In this document: positions 1 to 8,268 of the stretch, piece after piece
Layout: each line of letters starts with the position of its first letter
Position numbering within the stretch: the stretch's first letter is position 1
Assembly: GCF_018409545.1 (NCBI RefSeq)
Contig: NZ_AP024563.1
Location: forward strand, 850,501 to 914,500
Direction of reading: 5' to 3'
From: Allochromatium tepidum
GTDB lineage: Bacteria; Pseudomonadota; Gammaproteobacteria; Chromatiales; Chromatiaceae
Length of the DNA: 64,000 nucleotides
The notes under the pieces: model-generated
What the model saw: only the letters and a program-made list of their open reading frames with translations
Database searches by the model: none
What the model was told of the DNA's origin: nothing
Position numbers and translations under genes: made by a program

Positions 1-1
1 G

Positions 2-925
2 CTCAAGATCCATGACTCGGCGGCGGCACTCTCCAGCCTGCTCAACGACATCCTGGACTATTCCCAGATCGAGGGCGGCGATCTGCATCTGGAGTCCAAG
101 CCGCTGAATCTCGACAACCTCCTGGATCGCACCCGGCAGATCTACGGACCCTGCGCCGAGGAGAAGGGACTCGCCTTTTCCTATGCCAGGGCGGCGGACG
201 TGCCGTCCGTGCTCGCCGGCGATCCGCTGCGTCTCCAGCAGGTGCTCGATCATCTGGTCGACAACGCCATCGAGTTCACCGAGCGCGGCGGCGTCCGGAT
301 TCGGGTCGAGCTGGTCGCCGCTCCCGAGTCGGTCGGCTCGAAGACGGCGGGCGGTAGGCGCGTCGTCCTGTGCTTCTCGGTCGAGGACACCGGCAGCGGC
401 CTGACGCCCGAGCAGTGTCAGGCGCTGTTCGTCCCCTTTCAGCAGGGCGACATGTCGGCCAGTCGCGTCCACGGCGGTACCGGCCTGGGGCTGAGCCTCA
501 GCCGGCGTCTGGTCGAGCTGATGGGCGGTGAGATCGGCGTCGAGAGCCGACTGGGCGAGGGCAGTCGCTTCTGGTTCAGGGTTCCGCTGCGTCTGGTCGA
601 CATCGACGACTATGCCGCCGGCCGTGCCGCTCCGGAACCGGACCCCGCCGGCGCCCCCCCCGAACGCGCACCTGGGCCACGCACGGCGCCCCGGCGACCG
701 GATCTGGACGCCCTCCATCCGAAGCTCCAGACGCTGGTCTGGATGCTCGACAATCGGCAGAGTCGGGCCCGCCGGCTCAGTCACGAGATCGAATCCCTGT
801 TACAGGGTTCCGCGTTACAGACGGACTATGCGCCGATCGCCGCTGCGATCGCCCGGCTCGACTTCGAGCAAGCCCTGGCCGGGGTAAGACGTCTGGTTCG
901 CACACAAGATTGGGACTTGCCATGA
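2..925 (+). CDS. Sensor histidine kinase, C-terminal part (cut by window start)
   Basis: The reading frame is open from base 2, so this is the end of a longer kinase gene. It opens inside the dimerisation helix (LLNDILDYSQIEGG, typical of HisKA kinases), followed by a HATPase_c domain with N box (DHLVDNAIEF), G1 (VEDTGSGL) and G2 (GGTGLGLSLS) motifs. It would autophosphorylate on a histidine lying left of the window. The last 65 or so residues form an extra helical tail ending in LDFEQALAGVRRL, which recurs in three other proteins of this window. The stop overlaps the next start as ATGA, so the two genes are translationally coupled. Residues near the G2 box are almost identical to those of the next gene, suggesting duplication. 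Sensor input is unknown because the N-terminus is missing. Confidence 0.9.
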   Translation, partial: LKIHDSAAALSSLLNDILDYSQIEGGDLHLESKPLNLDNLLDRTRQIYGPCAEEKGLAFSYARAADVPSVLAGDPLRLQQVLDHLVDNAIEFTERGGVRIRVELVAAPESVGSKTAGGRRVVLCFSVEDTGSGLTPEQCQALFVPFQQGDMSASRVHGGTGLGLSLSRRLVELMGGEIGVESRLGEGSRFWFRVPLRLVDIDDYAAGRAAPEPDPAGAPPERAPGPRTAPRRPDLDALHPKLQTLVWMLDNRQSRARRLSHEIESLLQGSALQTDYAPIAAAIARLDFEQALAGVRRLVRTQDWDLP

Positions 926-2406
926 AAGAACACGACCTTCCACGCCTCCTCATCGTCGACGACACGCCGACCAACATCGAGATCCTGCTCGGGATGCTGG
1001 AAGACAGCTATGACACCAGCTTCGCCACCTCCGGGCGACAGGCGCTCGAACTGCTCGCCAAGACCGCCAAGCCGGATCTGATCCTGCTCGACGTCATGAT
1101 GCCCGAGATGGACGGCTATGAGGTCTGCGCGGCGCTCAAGTCCGATCCGGTCACACGCGAGATCCCGGTGATCTTCGTCACCGCGCGCACGGACTCCGAG
1201 AGCGAGGTCCGTGCATTGTCGGCCGGCGGCGTGGACTTCGTGCACAAGCCGGTCAACAAGCCGGTTCTGCGCGCGCGTGTGGCGCTGCATCTGGAGCTGG
1301 AGCGGCGCGCGCGTGATCTGCGCACCGCCAATGCCGAGCTGACGCGCCATCGCGATCACCTGGAGGATCTGGTGCATGAGCGGGTGCGTGAGCTGGCGCT
1401 GGCGCGCGACGAGGCCGAGAGCGCCAATCGCGCCAAGAGCGTCTTTCTGACCAACATCGGCCATGAGCTGCACACCCCCATGCATCAGATCATGGGACTG
1501 GCCTATCTGGCCAAACGCGACAGCCAGGACGAGCGTTTGCGGACACGGATGGATCAGCTCGAACGCGCCTCGCAGCGTCTGCACCAGATCATCACTGATC
1601 TGCTGACGCTCAGTCGCGCCGAGTCCGAGCGGCTGGAACTGGAGATCGCGGATTTCGATCTGGAAGCGCTGTGCGCGCGGGTCATCGGGCGCTTCGAGGC
1701 GTCGGCCGGCTCCAAGGGGCTCGAATTGGTCCGGCGGATCGAGCCGGGCGTTCCGCGCTGTCTGCGGGGCGATGCATCCCATCTGGAACAGATGCTCGAT
1801 GCCTTGCTGAGCAATGCCGTCAAGTTCTCGGAGCGGGGATGTGTGCGGCTCGTCGTCACGGCGATCGAGGCGCGTGAAAAGGCGGTGACCCTGCGTTTCG
1901 CCGTCGAGGATCAGGGGATCGGTCTGTCGCCCGAGGCGCGCGCGAACCTGTTCGAGCCGTTCCGCCAGGGCGACGGCTCCATGACGCGCCGCCATGAGGG
2001 CATGGGACTGGGGCTGGCGCTGGTCAAGCGTCTGGTCGCGCTCATGGGCGGTGAGATCGGCGTCGAGAGCGCGCTGGGTGAGGGCAGTGTGTTCTGGTTC
2101 AGTCTGCGTTTGCCGATCGCCGAGGTTGCGCCGCCGGTCGAAGCGGCTCGGGGGCCGGTCGACGAGGCGATGCTGAACAAGGCCATCGAGGATCTGGTCG
2201 CGCTGCTGGAACAGTGCGACGTGACCGCTCACAGTCTCTATTTCGATGCGCCCAGCCTCTATGAACCGGTGCTGAAGGGGCGCGAGGAGGCGTTTCGCCG
2301 GGCGCTGGCCGGCTACGACTTCGAAGAGGCGCTGGCGGTGTTGCGGGGTGATCGATCGGCCGCCGCTCAGTGCGAACGGCCGAGGTGTTCGAAGCGCGAT
2401 GGATGA
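922..2406 (+). CDS. Receiver-histidine kinase hybrid protein
   Basis: A receiver domain (residues ~8-125: LLIVDDTPTNIE, phospho-acceptor in LILLDVMMPEMDG, conserved FVTAR) is followed by a coiled coil, a HisKA domain with H box GHELHTPMHQIMG, and HATPase_c with N box LLSNAVKF, G1 DQGIGLS and G2 GMGLGLALV. Receiver first and kinase second suggests a kinase whose activity is set by phosphorelay from a partner, probably the kinase encoded just upstream (4 bp overlap). The ATG at 922 is preferred over the in-frame TTG at 910 because it gives the ATGA overlap. The C-terminus carries the shared helical tail (YDFEEALAVLRG). No transmembrane segment is visible, so the protein should be cytoplasmic. 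Confidence 0.9.
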   Translation: MKEHDLPRLLIVDDTPTNIEILLGMLEDSYDTSFATSGRQALELLAKTAKPDLILLDVMMPEMDGYEVCAALKSDPVTREIPVIFVTARTDSESEVRALSAGGVDFVHKPVNKPVLRARVALHLELERRARDLRTANAELTRHRDHLEDLVHERVRELALARDEAESANRAKSVFLTNIGHELHTPMHQIMGLAYLAKRDSQDERLRTRMDQLERASQRLHQIITDLLTLSRAESERLELEIADFDLEALCARVIGRFEASAGSKGLELVRRIEPGVPRCLRGDASHLEQMLDALLSNAVKFSERGCVRLVVTAIEAREKAVTLRFAVEDQGIGLSPEARANLFEPFRQGDGSMTRRHEGMGLGLALVKRLVALMGGEIGVESALGEGSVFWFSLRLPIAEVAPPVEAARGPVDEAMLNKAIEDLVALLEQCDVTAHSLYFDAPSLYEPVLKGREEAFRRALAGYDFEEALAVLRGDRSAAAQCERPRCSKRDG

Positions 2407-2418
2407 GCGCGCCCCGGC

Positions 2419-3510
2419 TCACTTCATCCGCCGCACGGCCTGCCGGAAGTTGGACATGGGCGATTCGGCCACGCCCCACCAGGCGTCGGAGCGTTCCTGG
2501 AAGGCCATCATGGAGTCATAGAGCCGCTTGAAGGTGGGATTCTTCTCGGCTTCCTCGGCATAGACCTGATGCGCGGTCTCATAGGCCTTGAGCAGCACGT
2601 CGTCTGGGAAGCGGCGCAGCTCGGCCCCGCCGGCGATCAGCCGTTGCAGCGCGGGCGGATTCTTGGCGTCGTAGCGGGCGAGCATCTCAAGGTGCGCCTC
2701 ATTGGCGGCGACCTCGAAGGCGGCCCGATAGCTCGGCGGCAGCGCGGCCCATTGATCCTTGTTCACATAGAACACCAGATGGGTGCCGGTCTCCCACCAG
2801 CCGGGGTAGTAGTAATACTTGGCGACCTTGTGGAAACCGAGCTTCTCGTCGTCATAGGGCACGGTCCACTCGGCCGCGTCGATGGCGCCGCGCTCCAGCG
2901 AGGGATAGATCTCGCCGCCGGGCAGTGACTGAGGCACCGCGCCCAGACGCGAGAAGATCTCGGCGCCGAAGCCGGGGATGCGTATCTTGAGTCCCTTGAG
3001 ATCTTCCAGCGACTTGATCTCCTTACGATACCAGCCGCCCATCTGTGCGCCCGTGCTGCCGCCGGGGAAGTTGAGGATGTCGTACTCGGCGAACATCTCG
3101 CGCAGCAGCCCCATGCCCTCGTCGGCCATCACCCAGGAGGTGAGCTGGCGGGTGTTCAGACCGAAGGGCAGGGTGGTCTCGGCGGCCAGCGCCCTGTTCT
3201 TGCCGTAGTAGTAATAGGAGGCGGTGTGGCCGCACTCGACCGTGTTCTGCTGCACGGCGTCGAGCACGCCGAACGCGGGCACCAGCTCGCCGCCGGCGAA
3301 GACGCGGATCTCGAAGCGCCCGTCGGTCAGCTCGGCGACCCGCTTGGACAGGGTCTCGGCGCCGCCGTAGATGGTGTCCAGGCTCTTGGGAAAGCTCGAC
3401 GCCAGGCGCCATTTGATGTTCGGCCCCTCGGCACGGGCCGGGAGCGCGACGCCGGCTCCGGCGGCGAGTGCGCCGACACCGGCGGTCTTCAGGAAATCGC
3501 GTCTTTGCAT
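2419..3510 (-). CDS. TRAP transporter substrate-binding protein, TakP-like
   Basis: This is a periplasmic solute receptor of the DctP family. The start at 3510 follows a GAGGAC ribosome site and gives a twin-arginine signal (MQRRDFLKTAGVGALAAG) cut near PARAEG. The mature part begins KWRLASSFPKSLDTIYGGAE and contains EWTVPYDDEKLGFHKVAKYY and YYPGWWETG, which from memory resemble closely the alpha-keto-acid receptor TakP of Rhodobacter. The expected ligand is therefore a 2-oxo acid or similar carboxylate. No DctQ or DctM membrane partner lies in the window, so it is an orphan or is served from elsewhere. The gene immediately upstream on the same strand is a broken antiporter. Confident on family, moderate on ligand. 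Confidence 0.9.
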   Translation of the reverse strand: MQRRDFLKTAGVGALAAGAGVALPARAEGPNIKWRLASSFPKSLDTIYGGAETLSKRVAELTDGRFEIRVFAGGELVPAFGVLDAVQQNTVECGHTASYYYYGKNRALAAETTLPFGLNTRQLTSWVMADEGMGLLREMFAEYDILNFPGGSTGAQMGGWYRKEIKSLEDLKGLKIRIPGFGAEIFSRLGAVPQSLPGGEIYPSLERGAIDAAEWTVPYDDEKLGFHKVAKYYYYPGWWETGTHLVFYVNKDQWAALPPSYRAAFEVAANEAHLEMLARYDAKNPPALQRLIAGGAELRRFPDDVLLKAYETAHQVYAEEAEKNPTFKRLYDSMMAFQERSDAWWGVAESPMSNFRQAVRRMK

Positions 3511-3587
3511 GGCTGTGTCCTCACCAGATCGTTGTCGTTCGTCAGTTGTGAGAGGATGACTCGGAGTGCCTGGCGACATCCGAGAGT

Positions 3588-4145
3588 TCACGGTCGGCGC
3601 GCCGGCCGATGATCCGCACCAGCGGCCCGAGCGTCGCCGCCGGTGGCCAGGGCCAGGGTGAGCAGGATCTCGACCTGATAGTCGTCGGCGCGGCTCAGCA
3701 TCAGCAGCACCAGACCGCCGCTCAGGATGCCCGGCAGCGCGCCGCCGATGACCTCGTACCCCAGCATCCCGAGCGCGCCGAACGGGCTCGGTTCGCGTTC
3801 GCCGGTGGCGATCCCGATCAGGGTCAGGAACAGCACCACGGCCACGCCGTCGTTGAACAGGGATTCGCCCGTGATCTTGGTGTTGAGCGACTCGGGCGCG
3901 CCGGCGAAGAGCAGGAAGCCGAGCATCCCGTGCAGCACGGTGTCCTCGAAGTCGATGTCTTCAAGCAACTGCTTCAGTGTCGCCTGCCATTCGCTGTCGA
4001 GCGGTGAGATCAGCAATCCGAGCGAGAGCAGGAGCGCGATCAGCATCAGACCGATGGAGGTCGGCAGCCGGATGAAGCGATGGTTGATCCAACTGAAGAC
4101 CGCCGCCAGGCTCAGCAGGATGGCGAGGATGTCGAACAGATGCAT
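3588..4145 (-). pseudogene. CPA1-type Na+/H+ antiporter, internally deleted and truncated
   Basis: The 185 codons begin like a CPA1/NhaP antiporter (MHLFDILAILLSLAAVFSWI, then VLHGMLGFLLFAGA) but jump at residue 81-83 straight to PESLNTKITGESLFNDGVAV. In intact members these blocks are separated by roughly 80-90 residues that include the ion-binding helices. The end is also lost: after LLTLALATGG the frame turns into arginine/alanine-rich nonsense. An intact protein would have over 400 residues. The junction contains GCCGGCGCG (complement at 3897-3905), which could encode both the left 'AGA' and the right 'AGA', so recombination across a short direct repeat is likely. It should not transport ions. 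Confidence 0.8.
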
Positions 4146-4210
4146 CGGCGTCTCCGGGAGCGATCGCCGGTCAGGGCTTCAGGGGTACAGCCTCGACTCA
4201 GAGGCTCGGC

Positions 4211-4693
4211 TCAATAGCGTCCGCCGCTCTTGAGCAGATAGTTGCGCATCTCGGCGCTTTCGAGGTTCATGCGCATCAGGTTGCTGTGGGTGATGCGGAA
4301 GATGGCGCGCATGACCTTGAACACCAGGCGCGGGTGGGTCTCGATCAGGGCGTCGAAGTCCTCCGGCTCCAGGGTCAGGACGGTGACGGGTTCCTCGGCG
4401 CGCAGGGCGGCGCGGCGTGGCTTGCCGTCGACGAAGGCGCGGGTGCCGGCGCATTCGCCGGGGCGCATCCGGTAGACGGTCTCCTCCTTGCCGCCGACGG
4501 ATTTGCAGACGCAGAGCCGACCGCGTACCAGTACGAAGAGCGTGCGTCGATCCTGGTCCTCGTCGACCAGCGTCTCGCCGGCCTGGAGTGAGATGACGCC
4601 CATGCGCTCGGCGAGCGCCCGGCATTCGTCGGCGTCCAGTTCCCCGCCCAGAGTCGAGCCGGCGAGGGCTTGTGTTTTGTCGATGTCGGTCAT
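4211..4693 (-). CDS. Cyclic nucleotide-binding domain protein
   Basis: This 160-residue protein is a single CRP-type beta-roll: LQAGETLVDEDQDRRTLFVL, VRGRLCVCKSVGGKEETVYR and MRPGECAGTRAFVDGKPRRA correspond to the cyclic-nucleotide-binding fold and its phosphate-binding cassette region. There is no helix-turn-helix after the fold, so it is not a DNA-binding CRP/FNR regulator; it may act as a ligand sensor or regulatory subunit of an unidentified partner. The start at 4693 has a GGAG ribosome site 8 bases upstream; a longer in-frame start at 4759 lacks one. It is the gene before the broken antiporter on the same strand, so it could once have belonged to the same transcript. Whether the pocket still binds cAMP or cGMP cannot be judged. 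Confidence 0.8.
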   Translation of the reverse strand: MTDIDKTQALAGSTLGGELDADECRALAERMGVISLQAGETLVDEDQDRRTLFVLVRGRLCVCKSVGGKEETVYRMRPGECAGTRAFVDGKPRRAALRAEEPVTVLTLEPEDFDALIETHPRLVFKVMRAIFRITHSNLMRMNLESAEMRNYLLKSGGRY

Positions 4694-4794
4694 GGGTGTG
4701 GCTCCTGAATCCGTGAATGAATCGGCGAAATGGCGACTATCATACCGGACACGGTTCAATGGTCGATAGGCCCGATGGGCCTTGGAGGCGAACG

Positions 4795-5358
4795 ATGGAG
4801 GCTTTATTGAAATTGCCCAGACATCGCTTCAGCCGCGCGCAGTTCGAGCGCATGGTGGAGGCGGATGTGTTCGGGCCGCTGGATCGTCTGGAACTGCTGG
4901 ATGGGGAGATCATCGACATGGCGCCACAGAAGAGCCGTCATGCCACGGCGGTCACGCTCGTCGGGGATGCGCTGCGGGTCGCTTTGCGCGATCAGGGGGT
5001 GACGGTGCGCATGCAGCTTCCGCTGGTGCTCGACGATCACTCCGAGCCTGAGCCGGATGTGGCCATCGTGCCCGGTGGTGCGCGTGACTATCGTGATGCC
5101 CATCCTTCGCGGGCGCTGCTCGTTTGCGAGGTCTCGGACAGCACGCTGGCCTATGATCGCGGTCGCAAGCTTGCGGCCTATGCGCGGGCGGGTATCCCGG
5201 AGTACTGGGTGCTGGATCTGAATGCGGAGCGGTTGGAGGTCTTTCGCCGGCCGGAGCAGGGCGATTATGCGCTCGGGAGCACGCTGGGCGCTGATGATTG
5301 TGTGTCGCCGCTGGTGTGTCCGAGTGCGTCGATTCGGGTCGGGGAGTTGCTGCCTTGA
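4795..5358 (+). CDS. Uma2 family (DUF820) putative endonuclease
   Basis: The 187-residue protein has the PD-(D/E)XK nuclease layout of the Uma2/DUF820 family: FSRAQFERMVEADVFGPLDR at the N-terminus, the acidic residue in EPEPDVAIVPGG, then LVCEVSDSTLAYDRGRKLAA with the E and K of the catalytic core, and the diagnostic YARAGIPEYWVLDL. The start at 4795 follows GGAGG (4783-4787). The family is abundant in cyanobacteria and several purple bacteria and its true substrate is not established. It stands alone between divergently and convergently oriented genes, with a hairpin just after its stop. Confidence 0.9.
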   Translation: MEALLKLPRHRFSRAQFERMVEADVFGPLDRLELLDGEIIDMAPQKSRHATAVTLVGDALRVALRDQGVTVRMQLPLVLDDHSEPEPDVAIVPGGARDYRDAHPSRALLVCEVSDSTLAYDRGRKLAAYARAGIPEYWVLDLNAERLEVFRRPEQGDYALGSTLGADDCVSPLVCPSASIRVGELLP

Positions 5359-5370
5359 GAGCGAGAAAGG

Positions 5371-5388
5371 CCCGCTCCGAAGAGCGGG
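5371..5388 (-). terminator. Hairpin terminator with UUCG loop
   Basis: CCCGCTC (5371-5377) pairs with GAGCGGG (5382-5388). Read on the minus strand the loop is TTCG, a very stable tetraloop, and the stem is followed by CCTTTCTCGC. It sits 15 bases after the stop of the minus-strand gene at 5404-5778, which it probably terminates, and only 12 bases after the stop of the plus-strand Uma2 gene. The T-rich tail is weak. Confidence 0.55.
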
Positions 5389-5403
5389 ATGTGGCAATTG
5401 ATC

Positions 5404-5778
5404 TCAGGCGGCTTTGCGTGGAGAGAGCATGGAATCCGGGTTGAAATCCTGCATGCCGAAGTCGGCCGGATCGAGATCGAACAGTCCGGCCTGCTCGAAC
5501 GCCACGCTCAGCACGTCGTAATAGGCGGCCTGCAAGCCGCTCGCGAATTGGCCTTGATCGTCCTTTGCCTTCTCAGCCGCACGTCTGGCCGCCCATAGGA
5601 CTTCCTCCAGGACCGCGAGTGCGGCGTCATTTTTGGTCACTGTCTCTCGCTCACGAAGCACCCCCTCGATGATGTTGATTTGCTCGCGCTGGCGCGCAAT
5701 ATCGCTTGGCCATTTATGCGTCCGGTAATAACGCACTTTTTCTGGATCGTGAATTGCCGGCGGTTTGTGCGATCTCAT
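5404..5778 (-). CDS. Hypothetical protein, 124 residues
   Basis: I do not recognise this protein. It is soluble and mostly helical: a basic N-terminus (MRSHKPPAIHDPEKVRYYRT), a charged helix around residues 29-75 (INIIEGVLRERETVTKND, EEVLWAARRAAEKAKDD) and a Phe/Asp-rich C-terminus (DLDPADFGMQDFNPDSM). There is no signal peptide and no known catalytic motif. Its GC content is slightly lower than that of its neighbours, possibly indicating acquisition. It is followed by a hairpin terminator and appears monocistronic. The coding call rests on an uninterrupted frame, acidic/basic balance and position; function unknown. Confidence 0.65.
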   Translation of the reverse strand: MRSHKPPAIHDPEKVRYYRTHKWPSDIARQREQINIIEGVLRERETVTKNDAALAVLEEVLWAARRAAEKAKDDQGQFASGLQAAYYDVLSVAFEQAGLFDLDPADFGMQDFNPDSMLSPRKAA

Positions 5779-5944
5779 ACGCCGATGGCTTTACGTCCTT
5801 CAGCATAGCCGCCTCCCTAGGCGCGCAGGATTCGATCTGCCGCAGGGGTTGAGAGACAGCTTGGTGGTGATGGTAAACCTTCGGTGAGGTCCGCTCCGAA
5901 GTAGGGGCCGGTCCCCACGAACCGACCCGTGACTCAGAGCGCGA

Positions 5945-6979
5945 TCAGCCCTTGGCCGCGCCCGCGTCGTCGTCCTTCTTCTCGGGGAAGAGGAACGAGG
6001 CCACGACACCCAGCGCCAGCACGCCGAGCACCACCATCAGACTGGTTCCGGGCGAGATGTGCAGACCCGTATCCACAATCGCATGGTTCCAGGACTGCAA
6101 CGCCATCTTGCCGGCGATGTAGAACAGCAGCACGATGACCGCCTTCTCCAGATGCACCAGATAGCGCGTCAGGGCCGCGAGCACGAAATAGAGACTGCGC
6201 AGGCCCAGGATGGCGAAGATCATGGCCGCATAGACCAGCAGCGGTTCCTGCGTCACGGCGATGACGGCCGGCACCGAGTCGAACGAGAAGGCCAGGTCCG
6301 AGGTCTCGATCGTCGCCAGACACAGGAAGGCCGGCGTGGCATAGAGCGCGCCCATGCGCGTGACCGACTTCCGGCGATCGGCCTCCTCGCGCCCGACGAA
6401 CAACTCCTCGTGCTTGACGAAGAAGCGGTCCAGATGCAATCGCGTGTAGATCGGCATCATCTTGCCGGTCAGACGCACGCTCCAGTGATTCGAATAATCC
6501 TCGATCTCCTCCCCATCGCCACGGCTCTTGAGCATCTGCACGCCGCTCCAGCCGACCAGGATGGCGAAGAGGAAGCCGACCCAGGGGCTGGCCATGAACA
6601 GACTGGTGCCGATCAGCACGAAGATGGCGCGGAACACCAGCGCCCCGATGATGCCCCAGTAGAGGATGCGGTGTTGCAGCCCCGAGCGGATGCCGAAGGA
6701 GGCGAAGATGGCCATGAAGACCATGAGGTTGTCGACCGAGAGGCTCTTTTCGAGCACATAGCCGGCCAGATAGAGATCGGCCCACTCCTTGCCGAAGCGC
6801 CCCCACAGATAACCGTAGAAGCCGAGCGCGAGCATGATCCAGAACACCGACCACCTGGCGGCATCGGCGACGCTGATCTCATCGGTCTTGCGATGCGCGA
6901 AGAGATCCAGATAGATGGAGACGGCGACCACCGTGATGAAGATCGCGATGGCTTCCATCGGAAAGCCGAAATGGCCCAT
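5945..6979 (-). CDS. TerC/Alx family integral membrane protein
   Basis: A 344-residue membrane protein with about nine hydrophobic segments. Family signatures are ARWSVFWIMLALGFYGYLWG, YVLEKSLSVDNLMVFMAIFA (conserved acidic residue and SVDNL), YATPAFLCLATIETSDLAFS and DSVPAVIAVTQEP. TerC/Alx proteins are linked to manganese export or metal homeostasis and to tellurite resistance. The start at 6979 has a GGAG site 7 bases upstream; the longer frame to 7069 would read through a leader hairpin at 7019-7037. It is transcribed alone, divergently from transaldolase. Exact substrate not shown by the sequence. Confidence 0.92.
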   Translation of the reverse strand: MGHFGFPMEAIAIFITVVAVSIYLDLFAHRKTDEISVADAARWSVFWIMLALGFYGYLWGRFGKEWADLYLAGYVLEKSLSVDNLMVFMAIFASFGIRSGLQHRILYWGIIGALVFRAIFVLIGTSLFMASPWVGFLFAILVGWSGVQMLKSRGDGEEIEDYSNHWSVRLTGKMMPIYTRLHLDRFFVKHEELFVGREEADRRKSVTRMGALYATPAFLCLATIETSDLAFSFDSVPAVIAVTQEPLLVYAAMIFAILGLRSLYFVLAALTRYLVHLEKAVIVLLFYIAGKMALQSWNHAIVDTGLHISPGTSLMVVLGVLALGVVASFLFPEKKDDDAGAAKG

Positions 6980-7295
6980 ACAGACTCCGGGGTTGAGGTT
7001 GATCGATCGAAACGAAAACCGCCGCGAGAGGCGGCGGTCGATACGGGCGCGAGCGGGCTTGGTCTGCACCTGTCCCGTCGAGGACGGCGAGCATAGGCCA
7101 GATCGCGGATTTGCTCCAGTCCCGCGTAGAGGCTCGTTGCTGGGGTGAAGGCCGGTACCGTCAAGCGTTCGACATCTGCGTGATCCATAATCCTGAGGAT
7201 CGAGCTTTTCGCGGCGCTCGTGCGCTACCCTGTATCAAGGGGTCATGTCGACTCACTCCATCTCTTTCGTTTGCCGCACCGGAGGCGTTTCCACC
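6980..7295. other. Divergent intergenic region with a terminator-like hairpin in the terC leader
   Basis: This gene-free region separates terC (minus) from tal (plus). CCGCCGC (7019-7025) pairs with GCGGCGG (7031-7037); on the minus strand the stem is followed by TTTTCGTTT, which is a good intrinsic-terminator shape, only about 40 bases before the terC start. Because no gene ends there, it may be an attenuator in the terC leader. Some alx/terC genes carry a yybP-ykoY manganese riboswitch, but I could not match that consensus here. On the tal side a GGAGG ribosome site is visible at 7281-7285; no convincing promoter hexamers were seen. Confidence 0.5.
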
Positions 7296-8264
7296 ATGAA
7301 CAGACTCGAAGCACTCAAGAGCATGACCACCGTGGTCGCCGACACCGGCGACTTCCAGGCCATCATCGACTATCGGCCCCAGGACGCCACCACCAATCCC
7401 TCGCTGCTCTACAAGGCGGCGCAGATGCCGGCCTATCGCGAGCTGGTCGAGGACGCGGTGCTCCACGGCACCCGGCACGGCGGCGACAGTCAGGCTCAGG
7501 CGCGTCTGACCATGGACAAGCTGGCGGTCAACTTCGGCACCGAAATCCTCAAGGTCGTCCCCGGCCGGGTCTCGACCGAGATCGATGCGCGGCTCTCGTT
7601 CGACACCGAGGGCACGGTGCGCCGCGCCGAGGCGCTGGTCGATCTCTATGCACAGGCCGGGATCGACGCGCGCGAGCGGGTGCTGTTCAAGATCGCCTCG
7701 ACCTGGGAGGGCATCCGCGCCGCCGAGCGGCTGGAGCGTCAGGGGATTCATTGCAATCTGACCCTGCTGTTCGGTTTCGCCCAGGCCGTGGCCTGTGCCG
7801 ATGCCGGCGTCACGCTCATCTCGCCCTTCGTCGGGCGCATCCTCGACTGGTACAAGAAGGCCGAGAACGTCGCCGGCTATCCGGCCGACGAAGATCCGGG
7901 CGTGCGCTCGGTCACGCGCATCTACAACTACTACAAGCGTCACGACTACCCGACCGTGGTCATGGGCGCGAGCTTCCGCAATCTCGACGAGATCCTGGAG
8001 CTGGCCGGCTGCGACTATCTGACCATCTCCCCGGCGCTGCTCGGTGAGCTGGCCTCGACCGAGGGCGAGGTGCCGCGCCGGCTCGATCCGGACCGGGCGC
8101 GGGCGCTCGACATCCCCAGGGTCGGCTATGACGAGATCGGTTTCCGCTGGGAGCTGAACGAGGACGCCATGGCCACCGAGAAGCTCGCCGAGGGCATCCG
8201 GCTCTTCACCGCCGACACGCTCAAGCTCGAACGCTTCGCGCGCGAGATCAACCAGAGCGCCTGA
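7296..8264 (+). CDS. tal: Transaldolase
   Basis: This is the classical TalA/TalB-size enzyme (322 residues). It transfers a dihydroxyacetone unit between sugar phosphates in the non-oxidative pentose phosphate pathway in the cytoplasm. Signatures are the first family motif ([13 protein letters not shown]), the Schiff-base lysine in [19 protein letters not shown], and [20 protein letters not shown] followed by [14 protein letters not shown]. The ATG at 7296 has GGAGG at 7281-7285; an upstream in-frame GTG at 7245 adds only a non-family extension. It ends 4 bases from the stop of the convergent AEC carrier. Intact and confidently assigned. Confidence 0.97.
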   Translation: MNRLEALKSMTTVVADTGDFQAIIDYRPQDATTNPSLLYKAAQMPAYRELVEDAVLHGTRHGGDSQAQARLTMDKLAVNFGTEILKVVPGRVSTEIDARLSFDTEGTVRRAEALVDLYAQAGIDARERVLFKIASTWEGIRAAERLERQGIHCNLTLLFGFAQAVACADAGVTLISPFVGRILDWYKKAENVAGYPADEDPGVRSVTRIYNYYKRHDYPTVVMGASFRNLDEILELAGCDYLTISPALLGELASTEGEVPRRLDPDRARALDIPRVGYDEIGFRWELNEDAMATEKLAEGIRLFTADTLKLERFAREINQSA

Positions 8265-8268
8265 GCCG

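Noticed and set aside
528-2100. Nearly identical stretches in the first two kinase genes as a mobile repeat
   Set aside because: The match (ATGGGCGGTGAGATCGGCGT and neighbours at about 520 and 2043) covers only the conserved G2-box region and is explained by gene duplication and codon bias.
7046-7240. yybP-ykoY manganese riboswitch upstream of terC
   Set aside because: I could not match the conserved loop sequences; only the terminator-like hairpin is supported.
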